Below the pieces are notes generated by a model, which was not told where the DNA came from, ran no database searches, and was given only the letters and a program-made list of their open reading frames with translations. The position numbers were made by a program, and so were the translations under genes. Below are positions 10,569-18,077 of a stretch of DNA of 64,000 nucleotides, piece after piece. Numbering within the stretch: the stretch's first letter is position 1; each line of letters starts with the position of its first letter. Origin of the DNA: Billgrantia desiderata (GTDB lineage Bacteria > Pseudomonadota > Gammaproteobacteria > Pseudomonadales > Halomonadaceae); NCBI GenBank assembly GCA_011742915.1, contig JAAQTN010000002.1:1-64000 (forward strand), given 5' to 3'.

Positions 10569-11243
10569 CTACTGCGAGGACCGTACCTCCTCACTATCCG
10601 GATCGAATACCCAGCGTTCTTCGCCCACCCGGAAAAGCAGCTCTCCGTTGCTCCATGCCAGCGCCTCGTAGATGCGCTCCTCCGGTGCCAGCTCGTCATG
10701 CTCGGGGCTGCGCACCGGTATGGCACTTGCCTCCACCGTTTCTCCCAGCCGCTCTGCATCGACCACCGTCAGCGTGCGACCACCCGCAGGGCCTTCCTGC
10801 ACGAAGACCAGCCGTTGCGAATCATCACTCCACGGCCCGACGGTAATATTGCCGCCGTACTGGAACGCAGCCGGCCTTGGCTGCCGCGCTTCCATTCGGA
10901 CAAGCCAGCCGGCGCTATGAGCCGCCCCCGTGGTGACCACGGCTAGCCAGGCACCGTCCGGCGAAACCGAGGCTTCCTGGAAGCGCTCCGCAGCACCAAA
11001 CTCAGCCTGTTGATCCGCGCGAATCGTGCCCGACACATCTTCCATACTGAGCAGCACGGCCCCATCCGCCGCCCGGATCTGCTCGTCGCCTACCTCAAGC
11101 GGAGCAAGCGCCGCTTCGGATTCAGAGGTATCGGCTGTTTCGGTCGTCGGCGGTGGTTCGCCATTCCCCGGCGACGGACAGCCGCTGAGCACGAGAGCAG
11201 CGGTTGCGATTGAGAGAACGAGCGATAGCCTGCGTGGTGCCAT
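10569..11243 (-). CDS. Putative lipoprotein of unknown function
   Basis: 224 aa. A lipobox-type signal (ALVLSGC, Cys at about residue 22) follows a short hydrophobic stretch, so the mature protein should be membrane-anchored with a Pro/Glu/Thr-rich linker. The body has repeated blade-like strands (SPDGAWLAVVTTG, WSDDSQRLVFVQEG, ALAWSNGELLFRVG) that suggest a small WD40/TolB-type beta-propeller fragment. No enzyme motif was recognised. The start is supported by AGGAGG 4 nt upstream. It forms a single-gene unit ended by the hairpin at 10495. Confidence 0.75.
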   Translation of the reverse strand: MAPRRLSLVLSIATAALVLSGCPSPGNGEPPPTTETADTSESEAALAPLEVGDEQIRAADGAVLLSMEDVSGTIRADQQAEFGAAERFQEASVSPDGAWLAVVTTGAAHSAGWLVRMEARQPRPAAFQYGGNITVGPWSDDSQRLVFVQEGPAGGRTLTVVDAERLGETVEASAIPVRSPEHDELAPEERIYEALAWSNGELLFRVGEERWVFDPDSEEVRSSQ

Positions 11244-11339
11244 GAAGCCTCCTGATGCTGAATTGAATGCTTCATCTGCACAGCAGTGTAGGTGCCAGGG
11301 AACACCTGTAAACCTTTTGCGCCGGTTTTCAACCGCTTG

Positions 11340-11810
11340 CTAAGCGCTTACCTCATCTATGTAGATGGTCATGAACACACTGTTCGGGTCTTCCAGATAA
11401 TCACCGAACGGCGCACATGGGGCAAAGCCAAATGAAGCGTATAGCGCCCTTGCAGGCTGGAAGTACTCCATCGATCCGGTTTCTAGACTAAGCCGGCTAT
11501 AACCGCGTGATTTTGCCTCATGCATCATGTGCGAAAGAAGGCGTGATGCAACACCCCGACGCAAGTAGGGCTTTGCGGTCTTCATGGACTTTATCTCGGC
11601 GTGAGTCTGTGAAAGGCGCTTGAGTGCTCCAATACCGGCGAGCTCCGCTCCGTCCCACATCGCCCAAAGGGTAACGTCCGGGCCACGTAGCCCATCGAGA
11701 TCGAGTGCGTGCCGGCTCTCCGGAGGAGCCGTCGGCGCCATCGACTCAAGGTGCTCCCGTATTAGTTCGATAACTTCTTGACTTCGCACGTCATCAACAC
11801 GGATGTCCAA
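11340..11810 (-). CDS. GNAT-family N-acetyltransferase (cassette)
   Basis: 156 aa from the TTG at 11810, which has GAGGAAG 6 nt upstream; a longer frame to 11945 runs through the neighbouring attC and is unlikely. The GNAT fold is visible: acceptor-side N-terminus (LIREHLESM), core strand AGIGALKRL, the acetyl-CoA loop RRGVASRLLSHMMHEAKSRG, and the C-terminal ARALYASFGFAPCAPFGDY. The substrate is unknown. It is the last unit of the array and no attC is visible beyond its stop codon, so it may be the distal, eroded end. Confidence 0.85.
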   Translation of the reverse strand: MDIRVDDVRSQEVIELIREHLESMAPTAPPESRHALDLDGLRGPDVTLWAMWDGAELAGIGALKRLSQTHAEIKSMKTAKPYLRRGVASRLLSHMMHEAKSRGYSRLSLETGSMEYFQPARALYASFGFAPCAPFGDYLEDPNSVFMTIYIDEVSA

Positions 11811-11827
11811 GGTTGCTTCCTCGCTGG

Positions 11828-11897
11828 GTTGCTGCCTAGCTACAAAGCTAGGTGGCACGGCTAAGCCGCGTCCGCTCGAGCGCCTGGTTAGCGGCAG
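11828..11897 (-). repeat. attC-like site (degenerate)
   Basis: Read on the minus strand it runs from GCCGCTAACCAGGCGCTCGA, through a partly palindromic middle (GCGGCTTAGCCG), to TAGCTAGGCAGC, directly after the CbrC-family stop codon. The first box is good; the second (GCTAGGC instead of GTTAGGC) is mutated. Confidence 0.5.
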
Positions 11898-12010
11898 GTT
11901 CAGCAAGCATCCATGCCATAGAGAATCTGACCGCAGTGAATGCATTGGAACTTGTAGAATGCAGGACTGCCCTTTGGCTCATAGTACTCGGTCATCTTGA
12001 GGATATCGTC

Positions 12011-12018
12011 GGCCGCCC
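12011..12018. repeat. Left copy of the IS66 target-site duplication
   Basis: GGCCGCCC directly flanks the left end of the IS66 element and is repeated at 14470-14477. Eight-bp duplications are the hallmark of IS66-family transposition. Confidence 0.9.
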
Positions 12019-12050
12019 GTAAGCGTTCGGGCACCACCCTTCGCGATTGA

Positions 12051-13601
12051 TCAGTCGCCCGGTTTCCAGTGCTGAGGCAGAAGTTCGTGGATCTGGCTGG
12101 CCTTCTGCGTGGGCAGCCGAGCCAGCACGTCTTTCAGGTAGGCATGCGGTTCATGGCCGTTCAGCTTGGCAGTCTGGATCAGGCTCATGATGTTGGCGGC
12201 GCGCTGGCCGCTGCGCAGCGAGCCGGCAAACAGCCAGTTGCTACGGCCAAGCGCCCAGGGGCGAATCAGGTTCTCCACCCGGTTGTTGTCGATCGGCAAC
12301 CCGCCGTCATCCAGGTAGCGTGTCAGGGCTGCCCAGCGCTTCAGGCTGTAATCCAGTGCTTTGGCCGTCGCCGAGCCGTTGGGCACCTTCTCGCGATGAG
12401 CCAGCATCCAGCGGTGTAGCGCGTCGGCGATAGGCCTCGCTCGGGTGTCGCGTCGCCATTGGCGTTCTTCAGCGCTCAGCGACTGGGCCTCGCGCTCCAC
12501 CTGGTAGAGTTGGGTGATGAGCTCGATGGCCTGCTCGGCAATCTGGCTCTTGCCGGCCACGTGCAGGTCGACGAACTTGCGCCGGGCGTGGGCCATGCAG
12601 CCCACTTCGGTGACGCCGTTGGCAAAGCTCTGTTTATAGCCGCCGTAATCGTCACAGATCAGCTTGCCTTGCCAGTCGCCGAGGAAGTCCCGGGCATGCT
12701 GGCCGCCGCGCCCGGGCGCGAAGTCGTAGATCACCGCTTTCAACCCGGCGTAGGGCGTGGTGGCATAGGCCCAGAGGTAGGCCTTATGGGTCTTTTTCTT
12801 GCCCGGAGCCAGCATCGGCACCGGCGTTTCATCGGCATGCAGTATCGGTTCGGTGAGCAGGGTCTCGCGCAGGGCATCGATCAGCGGCTGCAGTCGCACC
12901 CCGCAGATGCCGACCCACTCCGCCAGGGTGGAACGCGGTATCTCCACGCCGGCGCGGGCAAAGATCTGGGCCTGCCGGTAGAGCGGCTGATGGTCGGCAT
13001 ACTTGGCGATCATCACCTGGGCCAGCAACCCCGCGGTGGGGATGCCCTTGTCGATCACGTGGGCCGGCATCGGTGCCTGGGTCAGTGTTTCGCACGCGTC
13101 GCAGACCCACTTGCCGCGGATATGCCGCTCAACGGTAAACACGCCCGGCGTATAGTCGAGCTTCTCGCTGATCTCTTCCCCGATGCGGCGCCGCTGGCAG
13201 CCGCATGCGCAGTGCTCGCTGTCAGGCTCGTGTCGTATCTCGACACGCGGCAGGTCGTCGGGCAAGGGCTGGCGTTTGGGCTTTTGCTTGGTGGCGGGCA
13301 CCGTCGCCGGGGTAGCGAGTTCTTCCAACTCGGCCTCGATGGCAGCAATGTCGGCATCCACCACCTCGTCCAGCAGGCTGATCTGCAAGACGTTGAGCTG
13401 TTCGCTGCGCTTGCCGAAAGCGTGGCGCTTGAGCAGCGCCAGTTCATAGGTCAGCTTCTGGTTGACCTGCTCGGTGTGGCGTAGCGTTTCTTGGCTCTGT
13501 GCCAGCGCCCGATCCTTTTCCTCGACCTGCGCCATCAGCGTTGCCGCCAGGTGGCGGAGCTGATCGGGAGAGAGTTGAGACAGGTCGGGCGGCATGTTCA
13601 T
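12051..13601 (-). CDS. tnpC: IS66 transposase TnpC (DDE)
   Basis: 516 aa. It has an N-terminal coiled coil and leucine-rich region (ALAQSQETLRHTEQVNQKL), a zinc-binding segment (EHCACGCQRRRIG, then CDAC), and the catalytic DDE core: HADETPVPML, ICDDYGGYK and DNNRVEN supply the two Asp and the Glu. The C-terminal IS66 domain LFAGSLRSGQRAANIMSLI is intact. The ATG at 13601 is preferred; the 10-codon longer start has no better ribosome site. It catalyses cut and join of the IS ends. Confidence 0.95.
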   Translation of the reverse strand: MNMPPDLSQLSPDQLRHLAATLMAQVEEKDRALAQSQETLRHTEQVNQKLTYELALLKRHAFGKRSEQLNVLQISLLDEVVDADIAAIEAELEELATPATVPATKQKPKRQPLPDDLPRVEIRHEPDSEHCACGCQRRRIGEEISEKLDYTPGVFTVERHIRGKWVCDACETLTQAPMPAHVIDKGIPTAGLLAQVMIAKYADHQPLYRQAQIFARAGVEIPRSTLAEWVGICGVRLQPLIDALRETLLTEPILHADETPVPMLAPGKKKTHKAYLWAYATTPYAGLKAVIYDFAPGRGGQHARDFLGDWQGKLICDDYGGYKQSFANGVTEVGCMAHARRKFVDLHVAGKSQIAEQAIELITQLYQVEREAQSLSAEERQWRRDTRARPIADALHRWMLAHREKVPNGSATAKALDYSLKRWAALTRYLDDGGLPIDNNRVENLIRPWALGRSNWLFAGSLRSGQRAANIMSLIQTAKLNGHEPHAYLKDVLARLPTQKASQIHELLPQHWKPGD

Positions 13602-13684
13602 CCGGCGATTATGCCAGTCCGCCGGCAGCAAGGGGATGCGCGGATCATCGAATGGCCAGGGTTCGCCTTATGTGCCGACGAGGC

Positions 13685-14020
13685 TTACACCATCGAAATG
13701 GCCCCCGCCGGGCCGATGCGCTGCCAGGGCAGACCCTGGACCAGTGCCGTCACTTGCTCCGGCGACAGTTCCACCCGGTCGCCGTGCCAGTTGCCGGCCC
13801 AGTGGAACTTGCCTTGGTTGAGGCGGCGCGCACACAGCCAGACCCCCAGGCCATCGTGGATCAGCACCTTCATCCGATTGCCGCGCCGGTTGGCGAATAG
13901 ATAGGCACAGTGTGGGCGGGCGGTGCCGAACACCTTTACTACCCGGGCCAGGGCCGTGTCGGGGCCGGCGCGCATGTCCAGCGGCTCGGTGGCCAGCCAG
14001 ATCTCGTCGATACGGATCAC
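13685..14020 (-). CDS. tnpB: IS66 accessory protein TnpB
   Basis: 111 aa, from a GTG that overlaps the tnpA stop by 4 nt (GTGA). The IS66 Orf2 signature is complete: DEIWLATEPLDMRAGPDTAL, CAYLFANRRGNRMKVLIHDG, GVWLCARRLNQGKFHW. It is required together with TnpA and TnpC for IS66 transposition, but its biochemical role is not settled. Confidence 0.93.
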   Translation of the reverse strand: MIRIDEIWLATEPLDMRAGPDTALARVVKVFGTARPHCAYLFANRRGNRMKVLIHDGLGVWLCARRLNQGKFHWAGNWHGDRVELSPEQVTALVQGLPWQRIGPAGAISMV

Positions 14021-14385
14021 GACAGCAGCCCCTTCAGCCACTGGGCACACTGCGCCGCATCGGTCACCGGCCAATGCACAGTGATCATGCCTCGCGCTGA
14101 AGGCACTTCGATGCGAATCTCACCGGAGTCGGCAGGAGAGGTTGATCGATCATCCACTGCTGATGGCACCGGAAGAGCGACGAAATCCGGCACAGCCGGT
14201 AACTGGCTCTGACGCTTGGCCTTGCGAATCCAGGTCTGGACAAGGTTGGTGTTGAGCCCATGCTGCAGCGCGACCTGGGCAATCGAGACATCGCCCTGCA
14301 GGCAAGCTGCCACGATCTTGGCCTTGAACTCGGGGGCATAGCGGCGACGTCGGCGAATCTCACGATCGGTGCTTGGGGTGGTCAT
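14017..14385 (-). CDS. tnpA: IS66 accessory protein TnpA (helix-turn-helix)
   Basis: 122 aa. The N-terminal transposase-8 type helix-turn-helix is clear (RRRRYAPEFKAKIVAACLQG, SIAQVALQHGLNTNLVQTWI), followed by a variable linker and a C-terminal segment (EIRIEVPSARGMITVHWP). It is the first gene of the IS66 operon and is translationally coupled to tnpB. Confidence 0.93.
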   Translation of the reverse strand: MTTPSTDREIRRRRRYAPEFKAKIVAACLQGDVSIAQVALQHGLNTNLVQTWIRKAKRQSQLPAVPDFVALPVPSAVDDRSTSPADSGEIRIEVPSARGMITVHWPVTDAAQCAQWLKGLLS

Positions 14386-14469
14386 GATAGATGCCCACTT
14401 ATTAATAGATGGGCACCTAATGTGGCTGGCCAGGGCCTTCCGCGGAAGGTGTGTTCACCGGACGCATAC

Positions 14470-14477
14470 GGCCGCCC
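14470..14477. repeat. Right copy of the IS66 target-site duplication
   Basis: GGCCGCCC, identical to 12011-12018, abuts the right inverted repeat of the IS66 element. Confidence 0.9.
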
Positions 14478-14906
14478 AATGTGGGCCATCGACGATCTGC
14501 CCCTTGCCCTGGGTAACACCTATAAGATCGGCCTTTGTGGCATCCACAAGATAAGCGCATGCATCATTGCAGTGCGTAAGCCATACCTCTTGCTGCCATG
14601 TTTCGAAGCCTGGGGTTCTCTGCGTTACCTCATCTACTATGGCTGAATCGATGCCGGCCTCCGTGAGAGGATAATCATCGCAGAACATCCCATCGTACTT
14701 CTTGGCCGCTGACCCATCAGCGATTCACCATGGACAGATAGAGTCGATCTCATCTGCAGCGTAGAAGGAAGCCTTATAGATGTAGCCCCTGGCCTTGCCA
14801 CAGCACTCGCACACTTGATCACTAGCCGCGATAGCACCGGTGCCGATGGGATCTGGGTGATACTTAAATGAGGGGATTGCTTCGTTGGTCATCGCATGCC
14901 TTCGTG

Positions 14907-14968
14907 CCGCTAACGCCCGCATTTGCGGCTGGTTTGGAGCGAAGCGGAAAACCAGCCCGACAACATGC
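14907..14968 (-). repeat. attC-like site
   Basis: On the plus strand it runs from GCCGCTAACGCCCGCA to CCCGACAACATGCG, with a strong internal stem formed by GGCTGGTTT and AAACCAGCC. The left box (CTAACGC) is canonical; the right box is ACAAC rather than TTGTTA. It lies between the unknown membrane protein gene and the CbrC gene. Confidence 0.7.
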
Positions 14969-14983
14969 GATTATTAGAAAATG

Positions 14984-15682
14984 TCATGACGGACCAATCT
15001 CCCACAATACAGAAAGTACTGTGTACGAATCGTCTTTAGAAAACGAACTATACTCTTTAGCAACATAAAATATTAAGTATGGAAGGAAGTATTGTTGTAT
15101 AACCGCGCTTCCAAGCTTTGAAATCGTTGCCCTACCGAAGCTAATTTCTGAAAAGACAGCCTCATCGAACAATTCTTCAGGTATGGGGAACTTAACGACA
15201 AATGGTTTGATATTCTCAAGCTCAATCCAAGCATCAACCCTTTTGGAACCAGGTGCGTAAAAATCCTCTCTATCAATTACCAAAGTACAGAATCGAGATA
15301 GAACTGAATCTAAATTATTGTAGATTGTACTGTCTAGATTTGGAAAGGCCTTGATTGCCTCATCCGATAGAAAAAATCTTAATCCATTTTTCAAGATATT
15401 TTCTCGATCGCCGTGAATAGAGAAATTATACCTGGCTAGAAGTATTTCATTAAGTTTCGATCCTTTTGTATAGTCTTTACCGATAACCACCTTGGCTATA
15501 AGTGATGGCTTTTTGACCAATAGTGGAAAGTACTTTTTCCTCTTAGACGGAACACCGAAATCAAAAATTCTATTCTTTTCGAAACGATCTTTGAGATACA
15601 CATACAGCGCAACAACAATGGAAAAACTGCTTATTATCGTAGCCAAATTGGCAGCAAGCGATATAGTTTCAGGTGATACCAC
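14984..15682 (-). CDS. Cassette-encoded protein of unknown function, N-terminal membrane anchor
   Basis: 232 aa from the GTG at 15682, chosen because AGGAAG lies 8 nt upstream; the frame extends upstream to 15733 but would then run into the attC site. One hydrophobic helix near the N-terminus (LAANLATIISSFSIVVALYVYL) is followed by a charged cytoplasmic-looking domain with no motif I recognise. It is AT-richer than the chromosome. It occupies its own cassette between two attC sites. Function unknown. Confidence 0.7.
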   Translation of the reverse strand: MVSPETISLAANLATIISSFSIVVALYVYLKDRFEKNRIFDFGVPSKRKKYFPLLVKKPSLIAKVVIGKDYTKGSKLNEILLARYNFSIHGDRENILKNGLRFFLSDEAIKAFPNLDSTIYNNLDSVLSRFCTLVIDREDFYAPGSKRVDAWIELENIKPFVVKFPIPEELFDEAVFSEISFGRATISKLGSAVIQQYFLPYLIFYVAKEYSSFSKDDSYTVLSVLWEIGPS

Positions 15683-15702
15683 AGTCCCAACTTCCTCAGT
15701 AT

Positions 15703-15760
15703 TTCTAACGCTGAACGAAGCGGCGCGCCTCACGCGTCCGCCTTCCGTGACTTGTTACAC
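15703..15760 (-). repeat. attC-like site
   Basis: On the plus strand TTCTAACGCTGAACGAAGCG leads through GCGCGCC to GACTTGTTACAC; on the minus strand it begins GTAACAAGTC and ends AGCGTTAGAA. It overlaps the stop codon of the HEPN-type cassette gene. Confidence 0.75.
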
Positions 15761-16510
15761 CTTATTGGCGCGCTGTATCGAGTTCGAAATTCGACCGACT
15801 AGCGATTTCGTCTCTGCAACAAGCGAGTCAATATATTCCGAAGTGACCTCTATCTGATTTCCTAGTTCAGCCCTAGCTAGACTTCCAGCCTTTTTGATGT
15901 ACAGCTCGTTTACGACGCCATGGTTATGAACGATCAGATCTCTTGTCGCTTTGTATTCTTTCCAGTTTTTGAAAAGCTGTTTCGTTTTACTATCAACTTC
16001 GATACCGATAACTCTTTCTAAGTACTCGAACTGTTTTTCCGGGGAGGCGTAAAAAATAGCTATCAACTCTCTATCAATAAGCTCATCGGTAATCTCGTCT
16101 AAAGACTCAGCGTCAATTATCGAGCTCACATCAACCTTTTTAACGTGATCAATGCCCTGTACGCGAGCTTTTAGTCTCCTTTTATCTATATTTAAGACCC
16201 CGCGAACCAAGTCTGATAGATAAGCTTCAACTTGCGCCACGATATAGGTGTGTATTGAAAAGTTAAATTCTGTGCTCTCCGCAGACTGCAGCAATTCAAC
16301 GAGGTCAGCTTTTTCTCTTCTTATACGCCTGATCTTTCCAGCACTTTTCGTTGGAACATTTAACTTTTCGGACTCAAGAAATTCTTCGTTTTTTGCTGCC
16401 ATTAATAGGGCATCTCTAGCCAACGATGACCAGATGTAGGTGTTGTTTATCTTTTTCTGGTAGGAGACTCTGAGTTTCCCTGCCAGCTCGTACAACTGTT
16501 TGCAGCTCAT
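15755..16510 (-). CDS. HEPN-type cassette protein (candidate RNase)
   Basis: 251 aa. It is helix-rich, with the motif R190-DLIV-H195-N (RDLIVHNHGVVNELY), which matches the R-x4-H active-site motif of HEPN RNases and the RNLIVHN..GVVN.. form common in RiboL-PSP/MAE-type HEPN proteins. A preceding segment (FSIHTYIVAQVEAYLSDLVR) resembles the first HEPN helix. HEPN proteins often act as toxins or abortive-infection RNases. No antitoxin partner is in the same cassette. The start at 16510 has AGGGA 5 nt upstream. The enzyme assignment is inference. Confidence 0.7.
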   Translation of the reverse strand: MSCKQLYELAGKLRVSYQKKINNTYIWSSLARDALLMAAKNEEFLESEKLNVPTKSAGKIRRIRREKADLVELLQSAESTEFNFSIHTYIVAQVEAYLSDLVRGVLNIDKRRLKARVQGIDHVKKVDVSSIIDAESLDEITDELIDRELIAIFYASPEKQFEYLERVIGIEVDSKTKQLFKNWKEYKATRDLIVHNHGVVNELYIKKAGSLARAELGNQIEVTSEYIDSLVAETKSLVGRISNSIQRANKV

Positions 16511-16522
16511 TTCGATCCCTAG

Positions 16523-16606
16523 GTGTAACGCCGCCAGCATGCGCGGCTGCGGAATGGAGGCGAAGCCGCAATGGAGTAGCCGTCGCCGTGACTGGCATTG
16601 TTAGCC
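16523..16606 (-). repeat. attC-like site
   Basis: On the plus strand GTGTAACGCCGCCAGC leads through complementary arms (GGCTGCGGA...AGCCGCA) to CTGGCATTGTTAGCC. The right box overlaps the TAA of the next gene, as is usual for cassettes. Confidence 0.85.
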
Positions 16607-17335
16607 ATTTTTGTAGGCATCGCTTATTTCTTTTGGAACAAAGGTGTATTTAGACACCTCGTCAATGATTTCAGGGTATAGGAAAAACGGCGAATTCTCA
16701 GCCATGATAGAGCTCTCCATATAAACCCTTTTACGCTTTGATGCTGAGTAGTACAGATTGCACCAAACTAGATCAGGTCTTGCCCTCGAATTTCTTTTCT
16801 CCAACGTTTTCTCGAGAAACCCACCAGGAATATGAGTATTGGTCTTGTTCGGTTTGTCGATGGCTTTTACTTGTTCGTATCTATCATGGGATATGGAAAA
16901 AAACTGGTTGCCAGTATATTCATACAACTCTGCATTACAAAAACGGCGTAGCTCCCATACTGCTCGATCCAATATCGCGAGCTCACAGTCCTTTACGAAC
17001 CAAGACACCTCTAGGTATCGAAATCTTGCCCCAAACTCTTCAAGCCTTTTTATGAATTTCTTGGTTTGCTCTGACAGGGCAATGTCCAGCTTCTCAGAGA
17101 TAAGGTCTAAGCTTCTTTCTACCTCATGCTTTATAGCGCGTTTTGGCTTTGGAATACGGACAAGAATTGCAATGCATTTTGCGTATTTTTCAAGGGCATG
17201 AAGCGCAGACCAGTGAAACTGTGGGAACAGGTCAGCCCTGTAAGCCATACGCGCATGGATATAGTCTCTGTCAGCGGTGTCTCGAAAAGCTCTGAGAGCA
17301 AAACTGTTCACCTTCTGCATCATGCTGTGAGACAT
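16601..17335 (-). CDS. Cassette-encoded protein of unknown function
   Basis: 244 aa, helix-rich in the first half (SFALRAFRDTADRDYIHARM, FPQFHWSALHALEKYAKCIA), which is reminiscent of HEPN-like helical bundles, though no R-x4-H motif is present. The second half is mixed and ends with VPKEISDAYKNG. The start at 17335 follows GGGTAAGT. It fills a complete cassette with attC sites on both sides. No function recognised. Confidence 0.7.
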   Translation of the reverse strand: MSHSMMQKVNSFALRAFRDTADRDYIHARMAYRADLFPQFHWSALHALEKYAKCIAILVRIPKPKRAIKHEVERSLDLISEKLDIALSEQTKKFIKRLEEFGARFRYLEVSWFVKDCELAILDRAVWELRRFCNAELYEYTGNQFFSISHDRYEQVKAIDKPNKTNTHIPGGFLEKTLEKRNSRARPDLVWCNLYYSASKRKRVYMESSIMAENSPFFLYPEIIDEVSKYTFVPKEISDAYKNG

Positions 17336-17351
17336 ACTTACCCTCTATATT

Positions 17352-17437
17352 GGCTAACGCCCGCCATAACCGGCGGTGAACTCGCGCGCCAAAGGCACGT
17401 GCGAGTTCACCGTCCGTGTTGATGGCGTTGTTATGCA
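17352..17437 (-). repeat. attC-like site
   Basis: On the plus strand GGCTAACGCCCGCCATAACC leads through long complementary arms (GGCGGTGAACTCGC and GCGAGTTCACCG) to GATGGCGTTGTTATGC. It has canonical left and right boxes. Confidence 0.88.
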
Positions 17438-17928
17438 GCATGATCGCCAGTGAGGTCAACCGAGAAGGTTGGAAGGAATCGCCCAGGAATACTGCCCGAT
17501 TCCTTACTGCCCGTGAGAACCCCACCCATGGCTATGTAGAAGCGCTCCGCATTGGGATCACCCTGAATGATCAATTTCGTTCCGCCCATTGTCGATGCAA
17601 CGGACTTGGCGTGCTCCACGAGAAGACGACCGAAACCTTTACCAATGAACGCAGGCTCCACGAACAATGCCTCAAGCTCGTATTCCATCCTGCTATGACG
17701 TACCAGAGCGTAGAAGCCAACAATGCGCCGTGCACCCTCCAGAACGAAGAAACGCATTCGCTCGGACAGCAATTGTTCCTCACCATATGACAGCTCTGCC
17801 CGGCACGCCTGAAGGAACTCAGGCGAATAGCCCCAATGTCCTTTGGACCGCAAAGCAAGCTCGCTCAGCAGACACGCCTCATCGACGCGAGCTGGACGGA
17901 TCAGAGTGTCTTCAAGTGACGTCTTCAT
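17431..17928 (-). CDS. GNAT-family N-acetyltransferase (cassette)
   Basis: 165 aa from the ATG at 17928; longer frames run back through the attC site. The GNAT core is seen as LIRPARVDEA, MEYELEALFVEPAFIGKGFG followed by RLLVEHAKSVA (acetyl-CoA loop), and LIIQGDPNAERFYIAMGGVL. It belongs to the general GNAT group with unknown substrate. The ribosome site is poor, common among integron cassettes that rely on upstream transcription. Confidence 0.9.
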   Translation of the reverse strand: MKTSLEDTLIRPARVDEACLLSELALRSKGHWGYSPEFLQACRAELSYGEEQLLSERMRFFVLEGARRIVGFYALVRHSRMEYELEALFVEPAFIGKGFGRLLVEHAKSVASTMGGTKLIIQGDPNAERFYIAMGGVLTGSKESGSIPGRFLPTFSVDLTGDHAA

Positions 17929-17931
17929 GCT

Positions 17932-18047
17932 GCATAACGCTGAGTGCAGCGGCAGTTTATGTAGTGGCTCTTTATGTGCTAGCGTAGCGGCCAGCACACA
18001 AAGAGCCACGAAACAAACTGTCCGGCTGCCACGTATTGTTATGTCCT
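17932..18047 (-). repeat. attC-like site (long, about 115 bp)
   Basis: On the plus strand GCATAACGCTGAGTGCAGCG leads through nested complementary arms (GGCAGTTT...AAACTGTCC, TGGCTCTTT...AAAGAGCCA) to CACGTATTGTTATGTC. It closes the Gabija-like cassette. Its length is at the VCR end of the attC size range. Confidence 0.88.
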
Positions 18048-18077
18048 CTAACCAAGCAGATTAAATACAAGCGGAGC

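Larger units (their letters stand above)
12019..14469 (-). mobile_element. IS66-family insertion sequence, complete (2451 bp)
   Basis: It is bounded by imperfect inverted repeats beginning GTAAGCGTTCGGGCACC on the left and, read inward, GTATGCGTCCGGTGAACAC on the right, and flanked by the perfect 8-bp duplication GGCCGCCC. It contains the three standard IS66 genes tnpA, tnpB and tnpC in order on the minus strand. The intact repeats, intact genes and clean duplication indicate a fairly recent insertion into a CbrC-family cassette gene. Confidence 0.95.
11900..14892 (-). pseudogene. CbrC-family protein, split by IS66 and carrying an in-frame TGA
   Basis: The N-terminal part (MTNEAIPSFKYHPDPIGTGA, CECC, KASFYAADEID) and C-terminal part (FYKFQCIHCGQILYGMDAC) lie on either side of the IS66 element. 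Removing the IS and one copy of the 8-bp duplication restores one frame of about 177 codons. The only other lesion is TGA at 14725-14727 (codon 56), exactly where the family motif CPWC has its second cysteine (CPW-stop-IADGSAAKK). CbrC proteins confer colicin E2 tolerance in E. coli; their biochemical role is unclear. Read as a dead gene, but see the finding on the TGA. Confidence 0.8.
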
